Source of the DNA: JBNJFY01 sp051747265 | GTDB lineage: Bacteria > Bacteroidota > Rhodothermia > Balneolales > Balneolaceae | Assembly: GCA_051747265.1 (NCBI GenBank) | Contig: JBNJFY010000002.1 | Location: 537,990 to 601,989, forward strand | Direction: 5' to 3' | DNA: 64,000 bases | Shown here: positions 1 to 9,162 of the stretch, in pieces | How positions within the stretch are numbered: the first letter of the stretch is position 1 | How the letters are laid out: each line of letters begins with the position of its first letter | Made by a program: the position numbers and the translations under genes | Notes under the pieces: model-generated | What the model saw: the letters and a program-made list of their open reading frames with translations, nothing else | Database searches by the model: none | What the model was told of the DNA's origin: nothing

Positions 1-231
1 GGTGGCAAAAATAGTGGCATAGATTAACGCGCGGGCTACCGGTTGTCGACGAATAGGATAGAGTATGATGGCCGTGATCAGCCCGAAGCCCAGCGGGTTC
101 AGCAGGTGATCTACCTGGAACATTAAGAAGAGCAAACTGACTACCCCGGCGCCCAGCAGAATTAACTGCCCGCGTTCGTTGAGCCAGGAATAGGAGGATT
201 TATGCTGATTGGTATTGTTGGGTTCGTTCAT
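1..231 (-). CDS. Partial membrane protein, possibly AI-2E family transporter (N-terminus only)
   Basis: Reading the minus strand from the ATG at 229-231 gives an open frame of 77 codons that runs off the window edge. It starts with a polar N-terminus rich in Asn, Gln and Ser (MNEPNNTNQHKSSYSW). Two hydrophobic stretches follow, around residues 27-40 and 47-58, separated by a short polar turn. This pattern of a polar head and paired membrane helices resembles the start of AI-2E/PerM-type transporters, but there is too little sequence to be sure. The start lies 14 bp after the comEC stop, so the two are probably co-transcribed. Confidence 0.5.
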   Translation of the reverse strand, partial: MNEPNNTNQHKSSYSWLNERGQLILLGAGVVSLLFLMFQVDHLLNPLGFGLITAIILYPIRRQPVARALIYATIFAT

Positions 232-245
232 TCAGATACGTTGCC

Positions 246-2678
246 TTATCGCCAGTGATGACGCCAGATGCGCCTTCCGTCACTCTTGATAATGATAGCA
301 CCTGAGCGGCTGGTATAAAAGAGTTTATTCTGAGGACGCTGCAACCGCCGAATACTGGCTGGGTGAGGGTGATCATAACGATTTTGCCATCCCAAAGAAA
401 CCAAACTGAGCTGTGGTGTCACTTCATCTAGAAATGCACTCGTTGAACTGGTCTTACTGCCATGATGTCCCACTTTCAGCACATCGGCATCCAACAGCTG
501 GTCATACTGCTGACCCATCCAGGTTTCTGCTTGCTGCTCCACATCCCCAGTAAACAAAAACGAAGATTCCCCATAATCCATCCTTACAACCACTGAGGCT
601 TCATTCAAGTTGCTGGCTTGATCTGAAAACGGAGCCAATACGCTTATAAATATCTGAGGATCAACCCGCAGGGTGTCCCCGGCCTTGATAGGCTGTATCG
701 GGATGTTTTTCTTTTGGGCTAAATCTCGCATCCGGTGGTATAGTTTGTTTTCTCCCTCCACCGGTGACTCGAGAATCCGGCCGATGCTCAGCTCTTCATC
801 CCGAAGCAGAGCTGGCATCCCACCAATATGATCGGCGTGAGGGTGGGACAAAATCACCGCGTCCAGATGATCAATACCTTGGGCTTGTAAGTAGGGTAAA
901 ATAGTGAATGAGCCACTGTTGTAACCCGGCGACCATCGCCCCGCGTCAATTAAGATATGCTTGCCCGATGGAGTCTCTACGACCATTGCATCGCCCTGCT
1001 CCACATCTAACATAGTCAGGGTAAATTGGGCAGGTTGCCATTGCTGATACAATAGCGTCCCCATTCCTACGCAGCCGGTCAACAGCAATGCTATCCCCAA
1101 TCGCCAGCGCATCCTGGGATAATTCCATCCACCGATTAACAGCACCATAAGTGCGATTATCACTACTACCCAAATCATCTCCACGGTACCGAACTGTATG
1201 GATATCCAGCTGAGCGACCAAGTGCTCACTTCCTGGGCGCTGGTTTGAAGCAACCAAAGTATAAATTCAGGTATTGTATTCAACCAGCTGGCGCCCCAGG
1301 ACCAAATGGCGGAAAGCGATAAGCTAATCAAGGCCAGCGGTAAATACAGAGTTACCAAGGGCAAAGCCAAGACATTGAGCAGTGGACCAACCACAGAAAA
1401 TTGCTGAAAGTAGAAACCCAATAAGGGCAACAAACCTATCTGAATGATCACGCTCATAGCAACCACTCCCACAATCCACTTCATCCACCATTTCCCCCGC
1501 CACCGATTGGGAATCCACTCCTGCATGGATTGCCAAACCACGATGATCATAATCAGCGCTACAAAAGACAGTTGAAACCCCACATCGGCGAGTTGTCCGG
1601 GATCAATCAACAGTATGACGAATCCCGCAGCTCCCAGCATGTTTAAAGCGTTGCGCTGTTTGCTAAACAATTTACCACCGGTGAGCAGCAGGGCCATAAT
1701 AGACGCGCGCAACACCGAGGCCGGGAAACCAGCTAATCCCGCGTAGATAAAACATAATAGACCTACGGAAAGTAACCCCAGCCAACGCCCCCAGCGGTAA
1801 TTCCAGAGGTAGGGTATAAGGAACCAGAAGCAGCCCACCAAGATCCCCACATGGAGTCCCGATACCGCCATGATATGAGCAAGGCCGGATCGAATAAATG
1901 AATCTCTGGTTTGATTACGCAGATCACTTTTCTCTCCCATAATGATCGCCTTGGCCAGTGCCGCCCGTTCCGGTTTATACAATCGGTCAATGGTTTCGGA
2001 AACGGAATTGCGAAATCGGGCCAACGTCATTCCCCGTTGAGCCGATTGATAGTCATGGATATTCTCCAATTTACCGTGAGCCACGATCCCCGACTCTCTC
2101 AAGAAGGATCGGTAATCAAAAACGCCGGGATTGCTTGGCGCTTCTAAAGGGTAAACCGTAAAATGGCCATTGAGCTTCACTTCGGGTTGCAGGGGATGAG
2201 CTCCAGAAGCCGACTCGAACCGCGCGCGAATGCGGGTGGGGAGCGTCCAGCGCAGCGAGTCCCGAAACCAGAGGGTATCCGTTCGCATGGTAACCAGACA
2301 GGCGGAACGATCTTCGGTCTGATGCTTCACTTCTTCGACTGTGCCACTGATACGTATTTGATCCCACTGAAACAGCTCAAAAGGTGGATGATCGTCGTAC
2401 TTATCAATGGCCCTTAGTTGGCTATACCACCCACCGGCTGCTATCAACATCAGCAGATAGATCCATTTACCACGAAACACATCGCGGGTGGATAACCGCT
2501 GCTGTTGACGAATCAAATAGTATAGATGCCCAACCAAAAGCAGGATAAACCCAATGGCCCATCCCACATGGTATCCGGTCAAATAATGTAAGCCAATCCC
2601 CAAACCAAATAATAAGACTATACGCAGTGCGGGATATCGGGCCCACGGTACTTGTTGCTCTTTCTTATTCCAACTCAT
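246..2678 (-). CDS. comEC: ComEC/Rec2-family DNA uptake channel protein
   Basis: This 810-aa inner-membrane protein is predicted to carry single-stranded DNA across the cytoplasmic membrane during natural transformation. The domain order is typical of full-length ComEC: several N-terminal membrane helices, a soluble OB-like region at about residues 85-200, the polytopic Competence domain at about 225-520 (the stretch HIMAVSGLHVGI is characteristic), and a C-terminal metallo-beta-lactamase-like domain. The last keeps the metal motif HPHADH at residues 612-617 and later a GHHGS motif, so the nuclease-like site looks intact. The length is normal for the family. It is the first gene of a probable pair with the downstream membrane protein. 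No other competence genes lie in the window. Confidence 0.93.
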   Translation of the reverse strand: MSWNKKEQQVPWARYPALRIVLLFGLGIGLHYLTGYHVGWAIGFILLLVGHLYYLIRQQQRLSTRDVFRGKWIYLLMLIAAGGWYSQLRAIDKYDDHPPFELFQWDQIRISGTVEEVKHQTEDRSACLVTMRTDTLWFRDSLRWTLPTRIRARFESASGAHPLQPEVKLNGHFTVYPLEAPSNPGVFDYRSFLRESGIVAHGKLENIHDYQSAQRGMTLARFRNSVSETIDRLYKPERAALAKAIIMGEKSDLRNQTRDSFIRSGLAHIMAVSGLHVGILVGCFWFLIPYLWNYRWGRWLGLLSVGLLCFIYAGLAGFPASVLRASIMALLLTGGKLFSKQRNALNMLGAAGFVILLIDPGQLADVGFQLSFVALIMIIVVWQSMQEWIPNRWRGKWWMKWIVGVVAMSVIIQIGLLPLLGFYFQQFSVVGPLLNVLALPLVTLYLPLALISLSLSAIWSWGASWLNTIPEFILWLLQTSAQEVSTWSLSWISIQFGTVEMIWVVVIIALMVLLIGGWNYPRMRWRLGIALLLTGCVGMGTLLYQQWQPAQFTLTMLDVEQGDAMVVETPSGKHILIDAGRWSPGYNSGSFTILPYLQAQGIDHLDAVILSHPHADHIGGMPALLRDEELSIGRILESPVEGENKLYHRMRDLAQKKNIPIQPIKAGDTLRVDPQIFISVLAPFSDQASNLNEASVVVRMDYGESSFLFTGDVEQQAETWMGQQYDQLLDADVLKVGHHGSKTSSTSAFLDEVTPQLSLVSLGWQNRYDHPHPASIRRLQRPQNKLFYTSRSGAIIIKSDGRRIWRHHWR

Positions 2679-2869
2679 TACTCTCGTTATCTTGTCCCCT
2701 TTTTGTATAGAGCCATTTCCCCCTTAATCCTTACAGAATCCCTTTAAAACACTTTCTGTGAAAATGAGGGGAAGATCAACATTTTTTAACAGCCCCAAAT
2801 TGGCATTTCAGCCTTCAATCGGACACATTGGGTTAGCTGGATAACACAACCCTAATCAATAAAAGAACT

Positions 2870-3949
2870 ATGACACAGGTGCTTGACTCTATATTGGTAT
2901 CTCATCGATCCATTCGTTGGGTTACACTATCCCTAATCACTCTGGCTATGCTGGTCGGAGTCGGCTGCCAGAAATCCGGGAATTCCATGGCGGATCAGTC
3001 TCAAAAAGAATATGCCATTGCGCTGCATGGGGGCGCCGGAGTAATCTCCAAGGATATATCCGATGAGCGCAAACAACAGTACGTAGATGCGCTGAATGAG
3101 GCCTTAAATATCGGGGAAGGCGTACTCCAGGAGGGCGGCTCCGCATTGGACGCGGTAGAACAAACCATTAACTACCTGGAAGACAATCCGCTGTTTAACG
3201 CCGGAAAAGGAGCAGTATTTACCGCGGAAGGCAAACACGAGCTGGACGCGGCCATCATGGACGGTACCAACCTGAATGCCGGAACCATTACCGGGGTACG
3301 CACCGTAAAAAATCCCATTTCCTTGGCTCGCAAAGTGATGACTGATTCCAAGCACGTGATGTTTTCGTGGGATGGCGCCGAACAGTTCGCTGACCAAGTG
3401 GGTGTGGAGCGTGTAGAGAACAGCTATTTTTCGGTAGAACGCCGCAAAAAGCAGTGGGAAAAAGCCAATGAGCAGCAATCCGGCGCCGATCTACTCTATC
3501 GCGGTGAAGATCCCCAATTCTGGGATGGCGACAAGTTTGGTACGGTGGGTTGCGTGGCCTTGGATAAAGAGGGCAACCTGGCGGCCGGAACCTCCACCGG
3601 AGGCATGACCAATAAGAAGTTTGGGCGGGTGGGCGACGTACCCATTGTGGGATCCGGAACCTACGCCAACGATATGGCTGCCGTTTCCGCGACCGGATGG
3701 GGCGAGAAGATCATGCTGCAGGTTACCGGCGCGCACATCGCTCACTATATGGAGTACAAAGGCGTCCCTTTGAAAGACGCCGCCAACCACGTGATTTTCA
3801 ATCAACTGGCTGAAGGCACCGCGGGCATCATCAGCGTGGATAAATATGGCAACATCACCATGCCCTTCAACACCAAAGGCATGTTCCGCGCCGCCGCCGA
3901 CGCCGAAGGCTACCGCACCGTGGCCATCTGGGAAGATGATGAAATGTAG
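2870..3949 (+). CDS. Isoaspartyl peptidase/L-asparaginase, lipoprotein
   Basis: This is a 359-aa Ntn-hydrolase of the plant-type asparaginase (EcAIII/IaaA) family, which cleaves isoaspartyl dipeptides and L-asparagine. The N-terminus has a hydrophobic segment ending in the lipobox-like VGVGCQ, with Cys33 as the likely lipidation site, so the enzyme is probably anchored in the envelope. The family core is intact: LHGGAG near residue 52, GKGAVFT, and the autocleavage site with nucleophile Thr225 in KFGTVGCVALD. This is followed by STGGMTNKKFGRVGD and the GSGTYA loop. Length matches one precursor that splits into alpha and beta chains. It faces the amidohydrolase gene and shares a bidirectional terminator with it. 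Confidence 0.93.
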   Translation: MTQVLDSILVSHRSIRWVTLSLITLAMLVGVGCQKSGNSMADQSQKEYAIALHGGAGVISKDISDERKQQYVDALNEALNIGEGVLQEGGSALDAVEQTINYLEDNPLFNAGKGAVFTAEGKHELDAAIMDGTNLNAGTITGVRTVKNPISLARKVMTDSKHVMFSWDGAEQFADQVGVERVENSYFSVERRKKQWEKANEQQSGADLLYRGEDPQFWDGDKFGTVGCVALDKEGNLAAGTSTGGMTNKKFGRVGDVPIVGSGTYANDMAAVSATGWGEKIMLQVTGAHIAHYMEYKGVPLKDAANHVIFNQLAEGTAGIISVDKYGNITMPFNTKGMFRAAADAEGYRTVAIWEDDEM

Positions 3950-4005
3950 TTAGCAAAACGTTTCATCCGGCAGACTGCCGGATGAACCTTTTGCTCTAAA
4001 TTAAG

Positions 4006-4041
4006 AAAGCCCTGCACCGAACTCGGCGCAGGGCTTTTTAT
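4006..4041. terminator. Bidirectional rho-independent terminator
   Basis: The stem GCCCTGC...GCAGGGC is flanked by an A-rich left side and a T tract on the right. It can end transcription of the isoaspartyl peptidase gene on the plus strand and of the convergent amidohydrolase gene on the minus strand. Confidence 0.8.
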
Positions 4042-4072
4042 TTGCCTTAATTCGCTATATCAAAGAAACGCT

Positions 4073-7000
4073 TTACTCCTCCACGCCCGGCACATTCATC
4101 GGTTCTGGAGTTTCATACCACTCGCGCTCCAGCGTTCGCTTTCGAGGATATACCTCATTCAGCGTTTCGCCTTCGAACAAGCGGCCGTTCTTCATCACGT
4201 ATTCCACGGTATTGGAATTACGGATGTTCTCCAGAGGATTCTCATTCATGATCACCAGATCGGCCAGTTTCCCGGCTTCGATGGATCCCAAGTCCTGATC
4301 CAATCCTAGGGCATGCGCGCCTAGAATGGTGGCTGTTTTGAGCGCTTCGTGTTCGCTCATGCCGCCAGCCTGCATCGACCACAGCTCCCAGTGGTAGCCT
4401 AAGCCCTGCAGCTGACCGTGACTTCCCACGCCAGCCCAGCCGCCGGCATCTACCAGATCGTTGATGAATTCGGCGTGCTTCTTAAACACATGCTCTTCAT
4501 CCATAAACCACCCGGCTCCGCGGCGACGCGTCTTACCGGCCAACTCGGTATATGGCGTGAAGTACTGCAGCTTTTCATCATGATAGGGCTGCTCGCGAGA
4601 GTAGTAGTAGTTCTCGGCCCACGGACCGCCATAGGAAACCAGCAAGGTTGGGGTGACCGTCATTTTGGCTTCGCTTACCGTACGGATCACATCATCAAAG
4701 AGGGGATACACGGGCAGCGCGTGCTCATGACCGGGATACCCATCCAGCAGCTGGGTCATATTCAGCTTGTAGTTCAGGCCGCCCTCGGTAGTAGGCATCA
4801 GCTCCTGCTCTTTAGCTGCTTCGATGATCCACTGGCGCTGTTTTCGGTTTCCGGCCAGGTACATCTTGATGGTCTTGGTGTTGTAGTACTTGCTGTACTG
4901 TTTCAACACGTCGCGGGCTTGATCTAGGCTCTTGATATTATACGCCCAGAATCCAACCCCCGGACCGGTGGAGTACACACGGGGACCCAGCATTTCGCCG
5001 GCATTGACCATATCTGCGTAGGTCAACACATCGGTGGTGGCCGTCTGCGGATCACGAGTTGCAGTCACACCATACGCCAGATTGGCTTGATACACCCACA
5101 CCTGATTTTTGTGGATTCCCCATTTGGGCCACATGTGCGCGTGCGTATCTACAAAGCCGGGAATAATGGTTTTCCCGGATACGTCGATTACTTCCGCGTT
5201 GGAAGGCACCTGCAAGGAACCGCTGGCCCCTACCTCTTTAATGCGATTGTCTTCGATCAGGATATCGCCCTGCTCGATAACTTCATCGCCATCCATAGTG
5301 ATAATACGCGCGCCTTTCAGCAGAGCGATGCCTTCAGGAATATCCTTCTGATAGGTCACCTTGATCTCGTGCTCTTGAGCACGGTACACAGCGAGCTCCT
5401 CATCTTCCTTTTCTTCGGATTTAGCATCTTCATCGGCGGAATCTTGCTCCGGGGAATCCTCAGCTTCTTCTTTCTTGTCTTCCTCTGCTTTCTGGGCCTC
5501 CTCTTCGGCTTTTTGGGCGGCTTTTACGCTATCCGCAAAGGCCTCTGCTTCATTGAGATCGTAGACAAAGTGACTGCTTCCCAGCGACCAGTGTACCTTA
5601 TCGGCATCCGCTGACCAAGTAGGAAACTCGCCCCCCAACTTGGTCAATTTCGTGGCGGGAAACTGCGCGGATTCAGGTCGAGCCACGGAGATGGTTTCCA
5701 CATTACCGGTCTTGGGCACAGTGACCACATAGATGTTGTTATTGATCTGAGCGAGCGCTTGATCGCCTTTGGGCGCCATCATCAGTTCAGAGGCGGGAGA
5801 AGGCATATTCATCTCCATGGCCTGCATGATTTCCGGCGTCAACAAGCAGTTGATCTTATTGCGCTCATGCTTGGCGTGATCATGCTCCCAGTTCATCATT
5901 CCAAAGGTGCGAATACCGGTCACTTTTATGTATTCTTCTTCATCGGTTCCATCCCAGCGAATGGAGAGTAGGGTTCCGCCGCCTTTATTCAAGTAAATAC
6001 GATCATTCCCTTTTACAAAGTGCGGATTATAACGCCCATCGGCCTTATCAATGAAGTGCTGCTTGTCGCCATCGCTGTCTATCCAGTACAGTTCATCACT
6101 GGAACGGAAAGCCATCGGCCCACTGGCTTGCTTATAATTCTGAGCCGCGCCTTTCAGGTATACGATACGATCACTGTTGTACGACCATGCCGGTTCGCTG
6201 TACACAGCCGTTTCATCGGTCAGGCGATCAATTTTAGTGCGCAGCGCCCCAAATTTCACTTTATAGAGATGTCCGCCATCGGGCGACCAAGTGGCGTATA
6301 CCAGTTCTTTGCCATCCGGCGACCAAGCGGGCTGCGCTTCTGTGATGTCCATATCGGATACGCGCTCGGCTTTCCCGTCAGGTAGATCCATCACATACAG
6401 GCGGTTCAACACCGTAAAGGCTAGCTTGGATCCATCCGGAGATGGAACCGCGTCTCGAATCTGAGTGGCTAATACGTCTTTTTCATCGCTAATCGGATAG
6501 TCAAAATCCAATCGGGGGCCCAGATTCAATTCCACATCCGCTTCCATGGGGATCTTTTGAGCATCACCGCCACTAACTGGGATCCGCCAGAATTCGCCGC
6601 CCCAAGTAGCGATCACCTGCTTACTATCCGGCGTAAAAGTCATACCGGGCAACACCCCCATGGTAGCAATAGATTCCTGCTCATCCCGCTGAATGGGATA
6701 GGCCAGCCAGCGTTCAGCTCCGGTATTCAGATTGCGCAACATCAGTCCAGTTTGATCCTCGTAGCGAGTGCCGTACACCATCCACTTACCATCCGGAGAA
6801 AGGGTGGGGGTAAACGCCGAACCATATTGGTTGGAGACGGTTCTTCGCTCGCCCGTTTCCCGATCATATTCACCAATCTGATACTGGGGCAATTGGGCGT
6901 TGTAATCCCAGGGACCGCGACGCTGAGAATAGTAAATATAGCGTCCGTCCGGGCTTACCGCCGGATCGATCATTTTTAGGCTGCTGGGTGGATCCCCCAG

Positions 7001-7576
7001 TTGAGTACCGCCGCCACCATCTTTGTGATACATGTGCAGCTTGATATTCATGCGGCCTCGCGCACCAATAATATAGTTGCCATCCGGCGTCCACTCAGCG
7101 GCAGGGTAATTCATATTATTATCTTTGGTTACCTGGGTGGTCTCTTCCGACTCCAGATCCATATACCAAATATTTTCCGCCCCACTGCGATCGGAGGTGA
7201 ATAGCACATACTTACCATCCGGGCTGAACCGAGGATGCGTATCGTAAGCCATACCACTGGTCAAGCGTGTGGCCTTTCCGCCTTCCACGGGCATGGTATA
7301 GAGGTCACCCATCAAGTCAAAAATCAGAGTAGACCCATCCGGACTGATATCCACCGACATCCAGGTTCCCTTGTTGGTGGTAAAAGAAATCGTGCGTTCC
7401 GGTTGAAGAGGTAATTTTTCAAATTTCTTTTCAATACCTGCGCTATCTGCCTCGGTATCGCTGTCCTCATCTTGTGCCCACGCCGTGCCGGGTACGACCG
7501 CCATGGAACCGAATAGACTGAGACAAAGCATAACTACCGCAGTACGCAGCTTGCTAGCTGATTGCATATAAATCAT
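4073..7576 (-). CDS. Secreted PD40/TolB-propeller amidohydrolase fusion
   Basis: This 1167-aa exported protein begins with a clear Sec signal peptide that ends near AWAQDED. Residues from about 55 to 680 hold repeated PD40/TolB-like propeller blades (many copies of an SPDG(K/S) motif such as ISPDGSTL and FSPDGKYV). A highly acidic Lys/Glu-rich linker follows at about 690-735, then a C-terminal metal-dependent amidohydrolase domain with the ligand motif DTHAHMW (His812 and His814) and later GHEHA and GSHGQ. The combination is known in Bacteroidota and relatives as imidazolonepropionase-like amidohydrolases with N-terminal propellers. The natural substrate is not known. The paired propeller and hydrolase suggest periplasmic processing of peptides or cyclic amides. 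It has its own upstream region and ends at the shared terminator. Confidence 0.88.
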   Translation of the reverse strand: MIYMQSASKLRTAVVMLCLSLFGSMAVVPGTAWAQDEDSDTEADSAGIEKKFEKLPLQPERTISFTTNKGTWMSVDISPDGSTLIFDLMGDLYTMPVEGGKATRLTSGMAYDTHPRFSPDGKYVLFTSDRSGAENIWYMDLESEETTQVTKDNNMNYPAAEWTPDGNYIIGARGRMNIKLHMYHKDGGGGTQLGDPPSSLKMIDPAVSPDGRYIYYSQRRGPWDYNAQLPQYQIGEYDRETGERRTVSNQYGSAFTPTLSPDGKWMVYGTRYEDQTGLMLRNLNTGAERWLAYPIQRDEQESIATMGVLPGMTFTPDSKQVIATWGGEFWRIPVSGGDAQKIPMEADVELNLGPRLDFDYPISDEKDVLATQIRDAVPSPDGSKLAFTVLNRLYVMDLPDGKAERVSDMDITEAQPAWSPDGKELVYATWSPDGGHLYKVKFGALRTKIDRLTDETAVYSEPAWSYNSDRIVYLKGAAQNYKQASGPMAFRSSDELYWIDSDGDKQHFIDKADGRYNPHFVKGNDRIYLNKGGGTLLSIRWDGTDEEEYIKVTGIRTFGMMNWEHDHAKHERNKINCLLTPEIMQAMEMNMPSPASELMMAPKGDQALAQINNNIYVVTVPKTGNVETISVARPESAQFPATKLTKLGGEFPTWSADADKVHWSLGSSHFVYDLNEAEAFADSVKAAQKAEEEAQKAEEDKKEEAEDSPEQDSADEDAKSEEKEDEELAVYRAQEHEIKVTYQKDIPEGIALLKGARIITMDGDEVIEQGDILIEDNRIKEVGASGSLQVPSNAEVIDVSGKTIIPGFVDTHAHMWPKWGIHKNQVWVYQANLAYGVTATRDPQTATTDVLTYADMVNAGEMLGPRVYSTGPGVGFWAYNIKSLDQARDVLKQYSKYYNTKTIKMYLAGNRKQRQWIIEAAKEQELMPTTEGGLNYKLNMTQLLDGYPGHEHALPVYPLFDDVIRTVSEAKMTVTPTLLVSYGGPWAENYYYSREQPYHDEKLQYFTPYTELAGKTRRRGAGWFMDEEHVFKKHAEFINDLVDAGGWAGVGSHGQLQGLGYHWELWSMQAGGMSEHEALKTATILGAHALGLDQDLGSIEAGKLADLVIMNENPLENIRNSNTVEYVMKNGRLFEGETLNEVYPRKRTLEREWYETPEPMNVPGVEE

Positions 7577-7710
7577 AATTAATTAATGTGTTTCTGATAT
7601 AGAAGGGCCTGTTGACCGCAATAATGCTACAAGAATATGTAAATACTAGAAGTAAGTTGCGGAATTTCAGCTTAAATAACGTGACTTTACATGGTTTTAC
7701 CAGGAGCAGG

Positions 7711-7838
7711 GGCAGACGGCAAAGGGCAAACGTACGTTTTGAGATGGTTTTCAAGTCTTTGACTTTAGCTTAGAGCTCTCAATGGTTTTGAAACTAATTA
7801 CAAGCAATAAATTTCGTCTGCCGTTTGCCCTCTGCCCT
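7711..7838. repeat. Short inverted-iteron element (GGCAGA/GGCAAA type)
   Basis: Two 22-nt blocks, 7711-7732 and 7815-7836, are inverted copies of each other at 19 of 22 positions. Each block is built of 7-8-nt units (GGCAGAC, GGCAAAG and similar). They bound an 82-nt interior without a convincing ORF. The right block lies a few bases beyond the rnpB terminator. The architecture matches the CAGTGCTT elements elsewhere in the window, although the unit sequence differs. Confidence 0.55.
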
Positions 7839-7844
7839 CCCCCC

Positions 7845-7880
7845 AAAGACAAAAGGCCATCCCAATCTTCTGGGACAGCC
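7845..7880 (-). terminator. Rho-independent terminator of rnpB
   Basis: On the minus strand, just after the RNase P RNA 3' end, GGCTGTCCCA pairs with TTGGGATGGCC and is followed by TTTTGTCTTT. Confidence 0.8.
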
Positions 7881-7895
7881 TTCTGGTGTAATTCT

Positions 7896-8255
7896 GAGGA
7901 AAATCTATAAGCCGAATTCTGTATTCCATCGCAATGGAATAGGTAATCATTTATCTGGGCTCCGGATTACTCCGAAGCTCAAGCGGTCTACCCGGCCGTA
8001 TAGTGACCAGCGGCACATGACCTGCGCGACCTTGCATCCCGTGAGGTTTACCATGCCCCGGAATGTTACCATCCGGGCGGTGAGCTCTTACCTCGCCTTT
8101 GCACCCTTACCCCGAAGCATCGGGGCGGTTTGTTTTCTGTTGCACTATCTGTCGCCTTTCGGCGCCTTCCGGTTAGGAAGCACGGTGCTCGTAGATGTTC
8201 GGACTTTCCTCCCGATTACGCAGAAGCGTACTCCGGCGATTACCCGATCTTCCTC
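7896..8255 (-). ncRNA. rnpB: RNase P RNA, bacterial type A
   Basis: The minus strand carries the hallmarks of the catalytic RNA of RNase P, which trims tRNA 5' leaders. The P1 helix is formed by GAGGAAGATC at the 5' end and GATTTTCCTC at the 3' end. The conserved GAGGAAAGTCCGAACA follows early, then GTGCAACAGAAA, and the 3' half has GGTAAACCTCACGGGATGCA and AGATAAATGATTACC before ACAGAATTCGGCTTAT. The length of about 360 nt fits type A. The open frame on the opposite strand (7825-8259) is a shadow of this RNA. A terminator follows directly. Confidence 0.95.
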
Positions 8256-8391
8256 ATAAACCTTAAAGAACAAACACTAGTTAACTAACGGATTTAGCCT
8301 ACTCCAACGTATATTCCACAGCTAACCTCATACTGTGGCACTTGAAAGTACTAGCTCATTCCATCCTATCTCACCAATTAAAAGCGAGTAA

Positions 8392-9126
8392 TTAGACAGA
8401 CAACTTCTCTTTGGCCGTTTCAAAGAATGATGGATCTACAACAATGCGTCCACTATTCTCGTCGATAATAATCTTATTACGACGGCGAACTTCTACCTGA
8501 GTTTGTGGAGGCAACATCATACCTTGAGCCGCTCCTTTTTCCATAGGTACAACCGCCAATCCGTTGCTGAGGCCTTCCCGTAAGCGATTGTAACTTTTTA
8601 GATACCGCTCATCTAATTCTTCCTCTAACTCATCACGAGTTTCTTGAAGCTTTTCTTGTTCTTCGGCGGTTTTCTTTTGAACATCACTGAGCTCTTCTTT
8701 CTTCTCATCGTACATTTCCTGTACTTGCTCGAGCTTTTCTTTGTTGGTTTCCAGTTCTTGTTCAATTTCTTCCTGCCGTTCCGCTATTTCCTCGATACGA
8801 GATTCGGCGTTTTCAACCGCTTGCTTCTGAGCTTCGATCTCTTTAGTCAGCGCATCGTATTCGCGATTGTTGCGAACCGTCATCTGCTGCTCTTCGTACT
8901 TCTCAATCCGTTGCTTGGATTCCTTAATCTCAAGCTCCAGATTATTGTTCTCTACCTTCAGCTCTTTTTGCTCTTCTTCCAGACGTTTGATGCGCGCCTT
9001 GTAGCGGTTAATATCGGTTTCGATATCCAAGATTTCCTCGGGAAGATCACCTTGCAGTCGCTCGATCTCATCAATTCTGCTGTCGATGTATTGGAGATTG
9101 GCTAACTGTTGGAGTATTTCTTTCAT
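8392..9126 (-). CDS. DUF164/CdsZ-family coiled-coil protein lacking zinc-ribbon cysteines
   Basis: This 244-aa cytoplasmic protein is almost entirely a long antiparallel coiled coil at residues 1-185, extremely rich in Glu, Lys and Gln, with a short C-terminal domain. The family signature is clear: the loop NNREYDAL, and the C-terminal layout with MLPPQTQVEVRRRNKIII followed by SGRIVVD. In normal members the C-terminal domain is a C4 zinc ribbon with two CxxC pairs. Here the positions read KGAA and DENS, so all four cysteines are gone and zinc binding by this site is not possible. The rest of the fold is conserved, so the gene does not look decayed. It sits 36 bp after a Nif3 gene, an adjacency I recall from many Bacteroidota genomes. 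The molecular role is unknown. Confidence 0.85.
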   Translation of the reverse strand: MKEILQQLANLQYIDSRIDEIERLQGDLPEEILDIETDINRYKARIKRLEEEQKELKVENNNLELEIKESKQRIEKYEEQQMTVRNNREYDALTKEIEAQKQAVENAESRIEEIAERQEEIEQELETNKEKLEQVQEMYDEKKEELSDVQKKTAEEQEKLQETRDELEEELDERYLKSYNRLREGLSNGLAVVPMEKGAAQGMMLPPQTQVEVRRRNKIIIDENSGRIVVDPSFFETAKEKLSV

Positions 9127-9162
9127 AAGGTTTGTATGCGTCGGTTATGTTTGTGTGGATTG

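Noticed and set aside
7825..8259. 144-aa open frame on the plus strand
   Set aside because: It lies antisense over the RNase P RNA gene; all conservation is explained by rnpB.
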